Source: an uncultured Clostridium sp. (GTDB taxonomy: Bacteria > Bacillota > Clostridia > Lachnospirales > Lachnospiraceae). Taken from it: a stretch of 64,000 bases of DNA. The translations under genes were made by a program, and so were the position numbers. Location of the stretch: assembly GCA_900543885.1 (NCBI GenBank), contig UQTA01000001.1, positions 62,001-126,000 of the forward strand, given 5' to 3'. Each line of letters opens with the position of its first letter. The stretch's first letter is position 1. Positions 48,366 through 56,257 of this stretch are shown in pieces. Under the pieces are notes generated by a model. The model saw nothing but the letters and a program-made list of their open reading frames with translations, was not told the origin of the DNA and did not search any database.

Positions 48366-49577
48366 TTAAAACGCAAAAAACTTATCATGAACGGCCTGAA
48401 CGGCTCTGTCTGCATCCTTCTTATCCACCAGTACAGAGATCTTGATCTCACTGGTAGAGATCATATTAATATTGATATGAGCATCATACAGTGCCTCAAA
48501 CAGCTTTGCTGCAACACCTGGATTGTTGATCATACCAGAACCAACAACAGAAACCTTGGCAATATCAGCATTGGTCTCCAGTCTTGTAAAGCGCAGCTCA
48601 TCCTTATGAGATTCCAGCAATTCTGCTGCTTTCTTCAAATCTCCTTCTGCTACTGTAAAGCAGATATCTTTCCCTTCTTCATGACCGATCCCCTGAAGGA
48701 TAATATCTACATTAATATGATTCTGTGCCAGCAAAGAGAATACTTTAAAAGAAGTTCCCACTTCATTTGGTACTCCTACCAGTGCGATCCTTGCAATATC
48801 TTTATCTTTTGCTACACTGCTGACTGCTGTCTTTTCCATTCGTTTTGCTACCCCTTTCACCTTTGTACCCGGATGACCGGTAAAGCTGGATAAAACTTCC
48901 AGTTTTACATTATATTTCTTTGCCAGTTCCACAGAACGGTTGTGGAGAACCTGGGCTCCTAACGTTGCCAGTTCCAGCATTTCATTATAAGTAACTTCGT
49001 CCAGCTTTCTGGCTCCCTTTACATGTCTTGGGTCGGCTGTGTATACACCATCCACATCTGTATAGATCTGACAAAGATCTGCTTCCAGCGCTGCTGCAAG
49101 TGCAACTGCAGAAGTATCGGATCCGCCTCTTCCTAAAGTGGTAATATTCTGATTTCTGTCTACACCCTGAAAACCTGTAACGATCACAATGCGCTTCTGA
49201 TCCAGTTCTGCTTCCAGACGCTCTGTATCGATTTTTTTAATTCGTGCATTTTTTGCTGCTGTATCTGTAAGCACTCCAGCCTGCCAGCCAGTAAGAGAAA
49301 CCACCGGATAGCCCAGTGCCTCAATAGCCATAGCGCAAAGTGCAACAGAGATCTGCTCTCCTGTGGATAACAGCATATCCATTTCCCGGTTGGAACCCTC
49401 CGGATTGATTTCTTTTGCCTTTTCAATTAAATCATCCGTAGTATCTCCCTGTGCAGAAAGCACCGCTACCACCTGGTTGCCTGCTTTATAGGTATCAGTG
49501 ATGATCTTCGCTACATTGCGAAGCCGCTCTGCATCTGCTACAGATGTACCTCCGAACTTCTGTATGATCAACCCCAT
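48366..49577 (-). CDS. lysC: Aspartate kinase
   Basis: 403-residue monofunctional aspartokinase, the first step of the lysine, threonine, methionine and diaminopimelate pathway. Lys-Phe-Gly-Gly-Thr-Ser at 7-12 is the substrate and ATP signature. The kinase domain runs to about 245, followed by two ACT domains that bind feedback amino acids. Length fits the lysine/threonine-sensitive Bacillus-type enzyme. It stands alone with its own leader. No lysine riboswitch was recognised in the short region before it. Confidence 0.95.
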   Translation of the reverse strand: MGLIIQKFGGTSVADAERLRNVAKIITDTYKAGNQVVAVLSAQGDTTDDLIEKAKEINPEGSNREMDMLLSTGEQISVALCAMAIEALGYPVVSLTGWQAGVLTDTAAKNARIKKIDTERLEAELDQKRIVIVTGFQGVDRNQNITTLGRGGSDTSAVALAAALEADLCQIYTDVDGVYTADPRHVKGARKLDEVTYNEMLELATLGAQVLHNRSVELAKKYNVKLEVLSSFTGHPGTKVKGVAKRMEKTAVSSVAKDKDIARIALVGVPNEVGTSFKVFSLLAQNHINVDIILQGIGHEEGKDICFTVAEGDLKKAAELLESHKDELRFTRLETNADIAKVSVVGSGMINNPGVAAKLFEALYDAHININMISTSEIKISVLVDKKDADRAVQAVHDKFFAF

Positions 49578-49700
49578 TTTCTTTTTCCTTCCTGTATCTT
49601 TTTCTGCATAAAACAGTTCTGTTTTTGTTAAAAGTCAGCTTACATTTTATTCCTTTTTTGTCCGCTTGTCTAGTACATATTGCAATATTTGTCTTTATAC

Positions 49701-49726
49701 AAGAAGATGCAAGGCTGAACTATAAC
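49701..49726. repeat. Right-end fragment of the GTTACAG MITE
   Basis: AAGAAGATGC followed by AAGGCTGAACTATAAC, matching the last 26 bases of the full elements with one change. It lies in the gap between lysC and the DUF5722 gene. Confidence 0.65.
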
Positions 49727-49742
49727 GAATTTCCTAGTACAC

Positions 49743-49776
49743 AAAAAACACTGCAGAAGATTTTCTCCTGCAGTGT
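49743..49776 (-). terminator. Terminator of the DUF5722 gene
   Basis: Stem ACACTGCAG / CTGCAGTGT with an 11-base loop and a run of T on the minus strand, about 60 bases past the stop. Confidence 0.85.
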
Positions 49777-49835
49777 TTTGACTTATAAAATGGCCAAAGG
49801 ACATTTTTATTATTGTGCAGCTGTTCAGCCTTCCA

Positions 49836-51530
49836 TTATTTTTCCAGATTTTTCCATTTAAAGTTTGGAACTACATCAGACCATTTATTAATACCGATCA
49901 GGGATTTTGCAAATTCGCTTGCTTCTAACGTAGCGTTCTTCTTATCAATATCCCTGAATACCTGCCAGATTTTTCTCCGCTTAGTGGCTTCGATCAGGTT
50001 TGGTTTGCTCATATCACACTCCCATAAGCCTAATTTCAGGCCATTCTTTGCTTCAGAAGGAGCATCCACCTGACGGCTTAAAGTATAGGCATCAATATAT
50101 GGGTTGCTGTCTACCAGATAATAGGAATAAGCAAAAGCAGCTGCCTGAAGCTCTGGAACATCTCCTCTGGTAGGACTGTAAGCAGTGAATCCCTGTTCTG
50201 TAAGGATAATATGGCGAACATGGCCGGATGGTGTCTTTAATGTATCCTGGCAGAAATAATCAGTCAGCACATTTAAGTTGGCAAAATTAATAACCGGTGA
50301 GTTAAAGTCGTTTTTGACCAGGCCTGTTGTCTCTGCGTCATCCCAGAATACTGGATCTGCCAACGGGCATGGATATGGATGATATGCAAGTCCCCACTCC
50401 ATCTGTCCCTGATTATTTGCAATTGAGTTAAAACTGTCTATAATCTCTTTGCCGCCATATTTTAACTTTCCGTCCATTTCATTCATCCAGTTATAACCAA
50501 GGGAAAGATATACACGGTCATTTGCATTGGTGCTCTTAATAGCTGTGTAGCATACGCGGAATGCCTTTTCATAGGTTTTTACATAATTAGTCAGATCCAT
50601 GGGACCCATATAATTCCATTCCTGGTTTTCAATTTCATTTCCAATGATCCAGTTGGAAACTTTACCATAATTAGCATTTTTGCCGCTGTAATGGTCTGCC
50701 AGGAATGCAGAAATGGCCTTCAGCTGTTCAAATCCTGCTTCATTGGTAGCATTAAACATATAATAATATGCGCTGGATGTTTTCTCCACTCCAGGAATAA
50801 ACAAATTGGAAGTAGAATCACTCCAGTCATTTAAAAGAATAGCGTTTACAACCATTCCCTTTCCTGAATAAGCACTGATGATCTTGTCATAGTCTTCTAC
50901 AATTCCCTTATTGAAATGATATGTTTTGCCTTCATACTGGAAATCAATCCCTGAACCCATCAATCTGGATACTGCAATATTGGTAGTAACATATTTAACA
51001 CCTAGATCAAAGGCATCATCTAACATGTTCAGCTCAATATTCAGGCCCTTTTTAGTAAGGGGTTCCTTAAATGCATCTGTATTCTTTGCCACGACCTCCG
51101 GATTTGTAATATAATGGTGCTCGCTGACTGCTTTGTAAGCTCCGTTTTCTTTCACTGCCAGCACAAATTTACTGTAAAGGCGGTCAGATCCATCATTACA
51201 TTTAAAAGGGACCGTAACTGTAGTGGAACCAGTTGCATCCGACGAAGTAAGATAATCGCTGCGGCTTCCAAGGTCATCTTCATAAGCAGACTGCTCAAAT
51301 ACATAAACTTTGCCATCCGTTCCCTCTGTACTGCCGCTGCTGTTAAAAGCAATCTCAACATTCTGTTTATCATCTGTTATTTTACAGGATGCGATCTGCC
51401 CGGAAACTTCCGCTGCCAGTGCATCAAAAGCGCTAGTTCCCATCGCTAAAATGCCTGTTCCTAGAAACAGTGCTGCTGCACATAAAAGGCCTGTAAGCCC
51501 TGCTCCTTTTGAACCTTTATATTTTCTCAT
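49836..51530 (-). CDS. Secreted DUF5722 TIM-barrel glycoside-hydrolase-like protein
   Basis: 564 residues. An N-terminal signal segment or anchor at about 10-37 ends near Ala-Leu-Ala-Ala. A beta-rich domain covers about 40-140, then a TIM-barrel-like domain. Within it Gly-Asn-Glu-Ile-Glu-Asn (E299) and Leu-Thr-Glu-Gln-Gly-Phe (E445) sit where clan GH-A hydrolases carry the acid/base and nucleophile glutamates. DUF5722 proteins are uncharacterised, so the substrate is unknown. The start at 51530 follows GGGAGG by eight bases; the frame is open to 51557. It is monocistronic. Confidence 0.82.
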   Translation of the reverse strand: MRKYKGSKGAGLTGLLCAAALFLGTGILAMGTSAFDALAAEVSGQIASCKITDDKQNVEIAFNSSGSTEGTDGKVYVFEQSAYEDDLGSRSDYLTSSDATGSTTVTVPFKCNDGSDRLYSKFVLAVKENGAYKAVSEHHYITNPEVVAKNTDAFKEPLTKKGLNIELNMLDDAFDLGVKYVTTNIAVSRLMGSGIDFQYEGKTYHFNKGIVEDYDKIISAYSGKGMVVNAILLNDWSDSTSNLFIPGVEKTSSAYYYMFNATNEAGFEQLKAISAFLADHYSGKNANYGKVSNWIIGNEIENQEWNYMGPMDLTNYVKTYEKAFRVCYTAIKSTNANDRVYLSLGYNWMNEMDGKLKYGGKEIIDSFNSIANNQGQMEWGLAYHPYPCPLADPVFWDDAETTGLVKNDFNSPVINFANLNVLTDYFCQDTLKTPSGHVRHIILTEQGFTAYSPTRGDVPELQAAAFAYSYYLVDSNPYIDAYTLSRQVDAPSEAKNGLKLGLWECDMSKPNLIEATKRRKIWQVFRDIDKKNATLEASEFAKSLIGINKWSDVVPNFKWKNLEK

Positions 51531-51586
51531 TCTTTCTGCCTCCCATATTCTGTCCATTTTATGCTGCTATTTATCCCAATATGACC

Positions 51587-51737
51587 GTTACAGTTCAGCC
51601 TTGCGAAGATTTAGGGACAAAAGTACGTTGAAAACTTGTTTTCATAAGTGCTTTTGGCACTAAATCTTCATAAGGCTGACGCCCAAAGCTTCTTGTCCGC
51701 TGCAAGCGGGCAAGAAGCTGCAAGGCTGAACTGTAAC
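51587..51737. mobile_element. GTTACAG MITE, full copy A
   Basis: 151 bp with perfect 18-bp terminal inverted repeats GTTACAGTTCAGCCTTGC / GCAAGGCTGAACTGTAAC, flanked by 8-bp direct repeats ATATGACC (51579-51586 and 51738-51745). Inside are two hairpins: 51605-51669 (GAAGATTTAG / CTAAATCTTC) and 51687-51719 (AGCTTCTTG / CAAGAAGCT). No coding capacity. Confidence 0.92.
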
Positions 51738-51828
51738 ATATGACCAGCATCGTTTTATTACAGCCTACATCATACATAATCTAACTTATATTTTCAATTA
51801 CATTTTTATTACATTATCTTAATTCAGC

Positions 51829-51979
51829 GTTACAGTTCAGCCTTGCGAAGATTTAGGGACAAAAGTACGTTGAAAACTTGTTTTCATAAGTGCTTTTGGC
51901 ATTAAATCTTCATAAGGCAGACGCCCAAAGCTTCTTGTCCGCTGTAAGCGGGCAAGAAGATGCAAGGCTGAACTGTAAC
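51829..51979. mobile_element. GTTACAG MITE, full copy B
   Basis: 151 bp, four differences from copy A, with the same perfect 18-bp ends. It is flanked by a different 8-bp direct repeat AATTCAGC (51821-51828 and 51980-51987). It ends ten bases before the -35 box of the thiW promoter. Confidence 0.92.
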
Positions 51980-51989
51980 AATTCAGCTA

Positions 51990-52017
51990 TTGACATTTTT
52001 TTCTGTCCGTTTATAAT
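51990..52017 (+). promoter_or_regulatory. Strong sigma-A promoter of thiW-thiM
   Basis: Consensus TTGACA (51990-51995), a 16-base spacer, consensus TATAAT (52012-52017). Predicted start near 52024, giving a leader of about 290 bases. Confidence 0.85.
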
Positions 52018-52027
52018 ATTTTTAGAC

Positions 52028-52175
52028 CTTTTGTATCTGCCAATGGCTGAGACGGTGTGAGGGGGAGCGCCCTGACACTGCGTACAAAAGAAATGCGATG
52101 GGACTCCGTGTTTCGGATTGAGAGGATGCTAGTGAGCATCGACCGCCAATTACAGCTGTTAGTCGGCGCCATCGC
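52028..52175 (+). ncRNA. Structured 5' leader of thiW, candidate riboswitch
   Basis: Two folded domains. Domain 1 is closed by CTTTTGTAT / GTACAAAAG (52028-52036 with 52082-52090) and holds GCC-AAT-GGC and GTGT-G-AGGG / CCCT-G-ACAC. Domain 2 is closed by GCGATGG / CCATCGC (52095-52101 with 52169-52175) and holds TCCG / CGGA and GATGCT / AGCATC hairpins. A terminator follows at 52203. CGGCGC at 52164-52169 could instead pair with GCGCCG at 52206-52211, blocking the terminator. The conserved TPP-riboswitch sequences other than CTGAGA are not found. Confidence 0.6.
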
Positions 52176-52202
52176 TATGTCTATTTTTAACAGGACTATA
52201 TC

Positions 52203-52226
52203 AACGCGCCGCAGGTGCGTTTTTTA
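52203..52226 (+). terminator. Intrinsic terminator in the thiW leader
   Basis: ACGCGCC / GGTGCGT stem (one G-U pair), a 3-base GCA loop, then six T, located 85 bases before the thiW start codon. Its place before the gene suggests conditional termination. Confidence 0.8.
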
Positions 52227-52312
52227 TTACCCAATTTTGCATATAGCTGCGGCAGAAACTGATAAACTTTTGCATGGAAAGCCCTCTTTACACAGCAGAA
52301 AAGAGGAGAAAA

Positions 52313-53029
52313 ATGAAAACATCAAAAACTCACGTAACAAAACTGGTATTTCTCGCCATGATGGTGGCACTGGGAGTTGTTATATCCCCCATCCTTCGTG
52401 TAGAAGGTATGTGCCCTATGGCTCATTTCATCAATGTGACCTGTGCAGTCATGCTTGGTCCCTGGTACGCATTTGTGTGTGCTCTGGCCATCGGCATCAT
52501 CCGCATGGTATGTATGGGGATCCCGCCTCTGGCTTTGACCGGTGCTGTATTCGGTGCTTTCCTTTCCGGTCTGCTCTACCGCCTTTCCAAAGGTAAACTG
52601 GTCTGCGCATTCATCGGTGAAGTGATCGGAACCGGCATCATCGGCGCAATTGTTTCCTATCCGGTCATGACTCTGATCTGGGGACGTACAGGTCTTACCT
52701 GGTTCTTCTATGTACCATCCTTTATCGCAGGTACACTGATCGGCGGAAGCCTTGCCTTTATCTTCTTAAAACATTTACAGAAAGCCCATATGTTATCCAC
52801 ATTCCAGGCTGCTTTAGGCTCTCAGGTCTACAATAATACAGATACTGTTGTGAATGACTCCCTGGGAATCGCATTTTTAGGTTTTATCGGATATCTGGCT
52901 TCTACTGTCGCTGTAAAACAGTTCATTGCTGAACCTGGCCCTGTAGCAGGAAGCATTAAATATATTGTTCTCGTTGCCTTTGTTGCAATAGCAGTGGTAT
53001 ACTGGAATACAAATAAGAAACATGCCTGA
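52313..53029 (+). CDS. thiW: ThiW, substrate-binding S component of an ECF thiamine-precursor transporter
   Basis: 238-residue membrane protein with about six hydrophobic segments, matching ThiW, the predicted thiazole-precursor S component of ECF transporters. The N-terminal Leu-Ala-Met-Met-Val-Ala-Leu-Gly and the Pro-Met-Ala-His-Phe-Ile-Asn-Val loop are characteristic. It is longer than the usual 160-170 residues owing to an additional C-terminal hydrophobic segment. The start is set at 52313 by AGAGGAG four bases upstream. Followed by thiM, which fits uptake and phosphorylation of hydroxyethylthiazole. The shared ECF energising module is not in the window. Confidence 0.9.
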   Translation: MKTSKTHVTKLVFLAMMVALGVVISPILRVEGMCPMAHFINVTCAVMLGPWYAFVCALAIGIIRMVCMGIPPLALTGAVFGAFLSGLLYRLSKGKLVCAFIGEVIGTGIIGAIVSYPVMTLIWGRTGLTWFFYVPSFIAGTLIGGSLAFIFLKHLQKAHMLSTFQAALGSQVYNNTDTVVNDSLGIAFLGFIGYLASTVAVKQFIAEPGPVAGSIKYIVLVAFVAIAVVYWNTNKKHA

Positions 53030-53055
53030 TGTGCATGATACGCAATGGTAAAACA

Positions 53056-53097
53056 AACGCTGTGACAAGCCTGCATGGTTCTGCCACAGCGTTTTCT
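53056..53097 (+). terminator. Hairpin between thiW and thiM
   Basis: AACGCTGTG / CACAGCGTT perfect 9-bp stem with a 20-base loop, then TTTTCTGTT. It is a partial terminator by appearance, so thiM may be expressed at a lower level or separately. Confidence 0.65.
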
Positions 53098-53146
53098 GTT
53101 ATGCATATCTATATCCTTATAAATTTAAAGTAAAGGAGTTTTCTTT

Positions 53147-54031
53147 ATGACCATCACAGATCCAGACAAACAAGAAATCTATTACCATTTAGAAGGAGCC
53201 CGCAGTAAACTTTATGGCCTGGCGCCGCTGATCCACTGCATCACCCATCCCATTGTGATCAATGACTGCGCCAATGCAGTCCTTGCCCTTGGCGGCCGCC
53301 CTATTATGGCCGAACACCCGGTGGAAGTAGCAGATATTTCAGCCAGCGCCGCCGCCCTTACTGTCAGCCTTGGAAATATCACTGATGCAAGAGCTGAGTC
53401 CATGTTCCTGGCTGGAAAAGCTATCAAAAGAATAAATGTTGATGAAAACGCAAAAAGAGCCTCTGTGATCGACCTGGTAGGGATCACATGCAGCTCTTTC
53501 CGCATGGAACTTGCAAAACGTTTTATAAAAAAATGTGAGCCAGCTGTTATCAAGGGCAATGGCTCTGAGATACGTGCTATGGCAGGAACTGCCTTTCATG
53601 GTACTGGCGTGGATGTAAGTGCGGCTGATGCTGTAACTGCAAAAGATCCAGATACCGTTCACTCTATGGCTCATATTGCCAAAGAGCTTGCGAAAGAGAC
53701 CGGCGCTGTAGTTATGGTCACAGGTGAAGTAGATATTATCGCTTCCCCTAAAAATGATTCAGTATACACCATTTATAACGGCTCTCCCAACATGGCCAAA
53801 GTAACCGGCACAGGCTGTATGCTTACCTGCATCACAGGTACTTATCTGGCTGTTACCTATGCTCTCGATGCCTGCATCCTGGCTGCTCTCACGCTGGACT
53901 GCGCCGGTGAATACGCCTATGCCGCAAAAGGTCTTGGTACCTACCATATGGAACTGATCAACCAGCTGTCACTTATGGATGAGACCAAAATTGCTCAGTT
54001 AGCAAATATGCAGGTGTTGTCTATAAAATAA
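53147..54031 (+). CDS. thiM: Hydroxyethylthiazole kinase
   Basis: Phosphorylates 4-methyl-5-(hydroxyethyl)thiazole for thiamine salvage. 294 residues, ribokinase-like fold. The N-terminal His-Cys-Ile-Thr-His-Pro-Ile-Val-Ile-Asn-Asp and Cys-Ala-Asn-Ala stretches are typical. The C-terminal anion-hole motif Val-Thr-Gly-Thr-Gly-Cys-Met-Leu is intact. The ribosome site AAAGGAG lies eight bases upstream. It converges with thiE with 36 bases between stops. Confidence 0.95.
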   Translation: MTITDPDKQEIYYHLEGARSKLYGLAPLIHCITHPIVINDCANAVLALGGRPIMAEHPVEVADISASAAALTVSLGNITDARAESMFLAGKAIKRINVDENAKRASVIDLVGITCSSFRMELAKRFIKKCEPAVIKGNGSEIRAMAGTAFHGTGVDVSAADAVTAKDPDTVHSMAHIAKELAKETGAVVMVTGEVDIIASPKNDSVYTIYNGSPNMAKVTGTGCMLTCITGTYLAVTYALDACILAALTLDCAGEYAYAAKGLGTYHMELINQLSLMDETKIAQLANMQVLSIK

Positions 54032-54067
54032 AAGCAGCGCCACTATTTACGTTGTAAAAACAATATT

Positions 54068-54688
54068 TCAACAATCATTTTCGTGATTTTTCAGCTGCAT
54101 AAAACCTGACATCATGCAGCCGCCTGCTGCCCCGGTCTCAAGGATCCGGGGCATTTTTTCTTTTGTTATGCCGCCGATGGCATAAACAGGAATTGTCACT
54201 TCTTTACATACTCTTTCAAGAAATTCCAGACCTCTTCCCGGCAGACCCTTTTTGCAGTCTGTTTCAAATATATTTCCTGCAAATAAATAATCTGCCCCCA
54301 GGGACTCTGCCGCTTTTGCGTCCTCTACAGAATGAATGGAAGTCCCTAGAAGAGTAAGTCCTGCAGGACGTCCCATTGTTTTCAGCATGTCAAGAGGCAG
54401 GTGCAGTTTGTGATAACCTAAATGCTCTGCTGCTTTTGTAAAACGGTGAAGGATCAACGTTGTTTCAGCCTGTTGGCACAATGGAATGACCACTTTTGCC
54501 AGTTCTTCATATTTCTCTTCTGACAGATCTTTTTCCCGCAGTACCATGGCCTTTGGGTGTAAGGAAGCAATATATTCTAACTGTCTTATATATGCTTCAC
54601 TCCATTCTGCCCCTGTATCAACAGCTTTATCTTCTGGTTCTTCCAAAACCAGGTGACGGTTGGTCACCGCTATCATTTTTTCGTACAT
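54068..54688 (-). CDS. thiE: Thiamine phosphate synthase family protein (ThiE/TenI)
   Basis: 206-residue TIM-barrel protein that would join hydroxyethylthiazole phosphate and HMP-pyrophosphate. Seen: Gly-Ala-Asp-Tyr-Leu-Phe-Ala-Gly-Asn-Ile-Phe-Glu-Thr near residue 138, and the phosphate loop Tyr-Ala-Ile-Gly-Gly-Ile near residue 176. The N-terminal half is diverged from typical ThiE, so a TenI-like role is possible; the neighbouring thiM favours ThiE. The start is the ATG at 54688, seven bases after GGAGG; the longer frame runs into the leader repeat at 54711-54765. Confidence 0.85.
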   Translation of the reverse strand: MYEKMIAVTNRHLVLEEPEDKAVDTGAEWSEAYIRQLEYIASLHPKAMVLREKDLSEEKYEELAKVVIPLCQQAETTLILHRFTKAAEHLGYHKLHLPLDMLKTMGRPAGLTLLGTSIHSVEDAKAAESLGADYLFAGNIFETDCKKGLPGRGLEFLERVCKEVTIPVYAIGGITKEKMPRILETGAAGGCMMSGFMQLKNHENDC

Positions 54689-54710
54689 GAAAGATCCTCC
54701 TACCTTTCTA

Positions 54711-54765
54711 TGTGCTCTCAAAGTCTTTCTGTAGTTGATTTTACATAAAAAACTCCGGGAGTGCA
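54711..54765 (-). repeat. Leader stem-loop repeat, copy 3 (upstream of thiE)
   Basis: On minus, TGCACTCCCGGAGTTTTT pairs with AAAGACTTTGAGAGCACA. The loop contains AAAATCAACTACA, as in the copy at 21825-21888. It lies 23 bases before the thiE start. Confidence 0.8.
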
Positions 54766-54782
54766 TTTCTCTCCGCTATATG

Positions 54783-54812
54783 AAAAAAGCTCCCGGAATT
54801 ACTTCCGGGAGC
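54783..54812 (-). terminator. Terminator of tuf
   Basis: Perfect 10-bp stem GCTCCCGGAA / TTCCGGGAGC with a 4-base loop, followed on minus by six T. 65 bases past the tuf stop. Confidence 0.95.
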
Positions 54813-54876
54813 AAAATCGTTTGAGCATAATGTCCATTCAGACATGTTGTATTACTTATATATAAAATCTGTAAAA

Positions 54877-56070
54877 TTATTCGATGATAGATACAACTCT
54901 ACCAGAACCTACAGTACGTCCGCCTTCACGGATAGCGAAACGAAGTCCCTGCTCCATAGCTACTGGATGGATCAGTTCAACGGTCATTTCTACGTTATCG
55001 CCAGGCATACACATCTCAGTACCAGCTGGTAACTCGCAAACGCCAGTTACGTCAGTTGTTCTGAAGTAGAACTGTGGACGATAGTTGTTGAAGAAAGGTG
55101 TATGACGGCCGCCCTCGTCCTTAGTCAGAACGTAAACCTGAGCGGTAAATTTGTGATGGCAATGTACAGAACCTGGCTTGCACAGACACTGTCCACGCTC
55201 GATCTCAGTTCTCTGAACACCACGCAGCAGAGCACCGATGTTATCACCAGCCTCAGCGCTGTCAAGGAGCTTACGGAACATCTCGATACCGGTTACAACA
55301 GTCTTACGGGTATCTTCATGAATACCAACGATCTCAACTTCGTCGTTCAGGTTCAGAGTACCACGCTCTACTCTACCAGTAGCAACAGTACCACGACCAG
55401 TAATGGTGAATACGTCCTCTACAGGCATCAGGAAAGGCTTATCTGTTTCACGAACAGGATCTGGAATCCAGCTATCAACTGCATCCATCAGTTCCATGAT
55501 CTTGTCGCCCCATGGGCCGTTTGGATCTTCCAGAGCCTTCAGAGCGGAACCCTGGATGATAGGAGTATCATCGCCTGGGAACTCATACTCGTTCAGCAGT
55601 TCACGGATTTCCATGTCTACTAATTCAAGTAACTCAGGATCGTCTACCATATCACACTTGTTCATGAATACTACGATGTAAGGTACACCTACCTGACGGG
55701 ACAGAAGGATGTGCTCTCTTGTCTGAGCCATAACACCATCAGTAGCAGCTACAACAAGGATAGCTCCGTCCATCTGAGCAGCACCAGTGATCATGTTCTT
55801 AACGTAGTCAGCATGTCCTGGGCAGTCAACGTGTGCATAGTGTCTCTTCTCAGTCTGATACTCAACGTGTGCAGTAGAGATGGTGATACCACGCTCTCTC
55901 TCTTCTGGAGCCTTATCGATATTCTCGAAATCTACCTTTGCGTTTCCTGCAACTCTTTCTGCCAGAACCTTGGTAATAGCAGCGGTCAGAGTAGTTTTAC
56001 CATGGTCAACGTGTCCGATGGTACCAATGTTACAATGAGGTTTAGTTCTTTCAAACTTAGCTTTAGCCAT
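54877..56070 (-). CDS. tuf: Elongation factor Tu
   Basis: 397-residue GTPase delivering aminoacyl-tRNA to the ribosome. All GTP motifs are present: Gly-His-Val-Asp-His-Gly-Lys-Thr at 18-25, Asp-Cys-Pro-Gly-His near 81, and Asn-Lys-Cys-Asp near 136. Domains 2 and 3 are complete to the C-terminal Gly-Ser-Gly-Arg-Val. Normal length. Last gene of the rpsL-rpsG-fusA-tuf unit, 187 bases after fusA; no clear promoter of its own was identified in that gap. Codon use is strongly biased, as expected for a highly expressed gene. Confidence 0.98.
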   Translation of the reverse strand: MAKAKFERTKPHCNIGTIGHVDHGKTTLTAAITKVLAERVAGNAKVDFENIDKAPEERERGITISTAHVEYQTEKRHYAHVDCPGHADYVKNMITGAAQMDGAILVVAATDGVMAQTREHILLSRQVGVPYIVVFMNKCDMVDDPELLELVDMEIRELLNEYEFPGDDTPIIQGSALKALEDPNGPWGDKIMELMDAVDSWIPDPVRETDKPFLMPVEDVFTITGRGTVATGRVERGTLNLNDEVEIVGIHEDTRKTVVTGIEMFRKLLDSAEAGDNIGALLRGVQRTEIERGQCLCKPGSVHCHHKFTAQVYVLTKDEGGRHTPFFNNYRPQFYFRTTDVTGVCELPAGTEMCMPGDNVEMTVELIHPVAMEQGLRFAIREGGRTVGSGRVVSIIE

Positions 56071-56257
56071 TTTATAACGTCCTCCTTAATTTGTGCCCCT
56101 GTATATGTGTGGGGCTAATATAGTTAATGTCAGGCTATCAACCATTATATGATATTTCACCTTGATTTACAAGCCTTTTTTAGATTTTATACAGAGTCCT
56201 CCCCTGGCAGATTACCAGGAGAAGATCTCTGTTATTGTTTGCATTTTCTATGCACAA

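Noticed and set aside
52018..52312. TPP riboswitch upstream of thiW
   Set aside because: CTGAGA is present at 52046-52051, but the other conserved TPP-aptamer sequences (CCTGATCTGG, CCAGCGTAGGGA) are not, and the fold differs.
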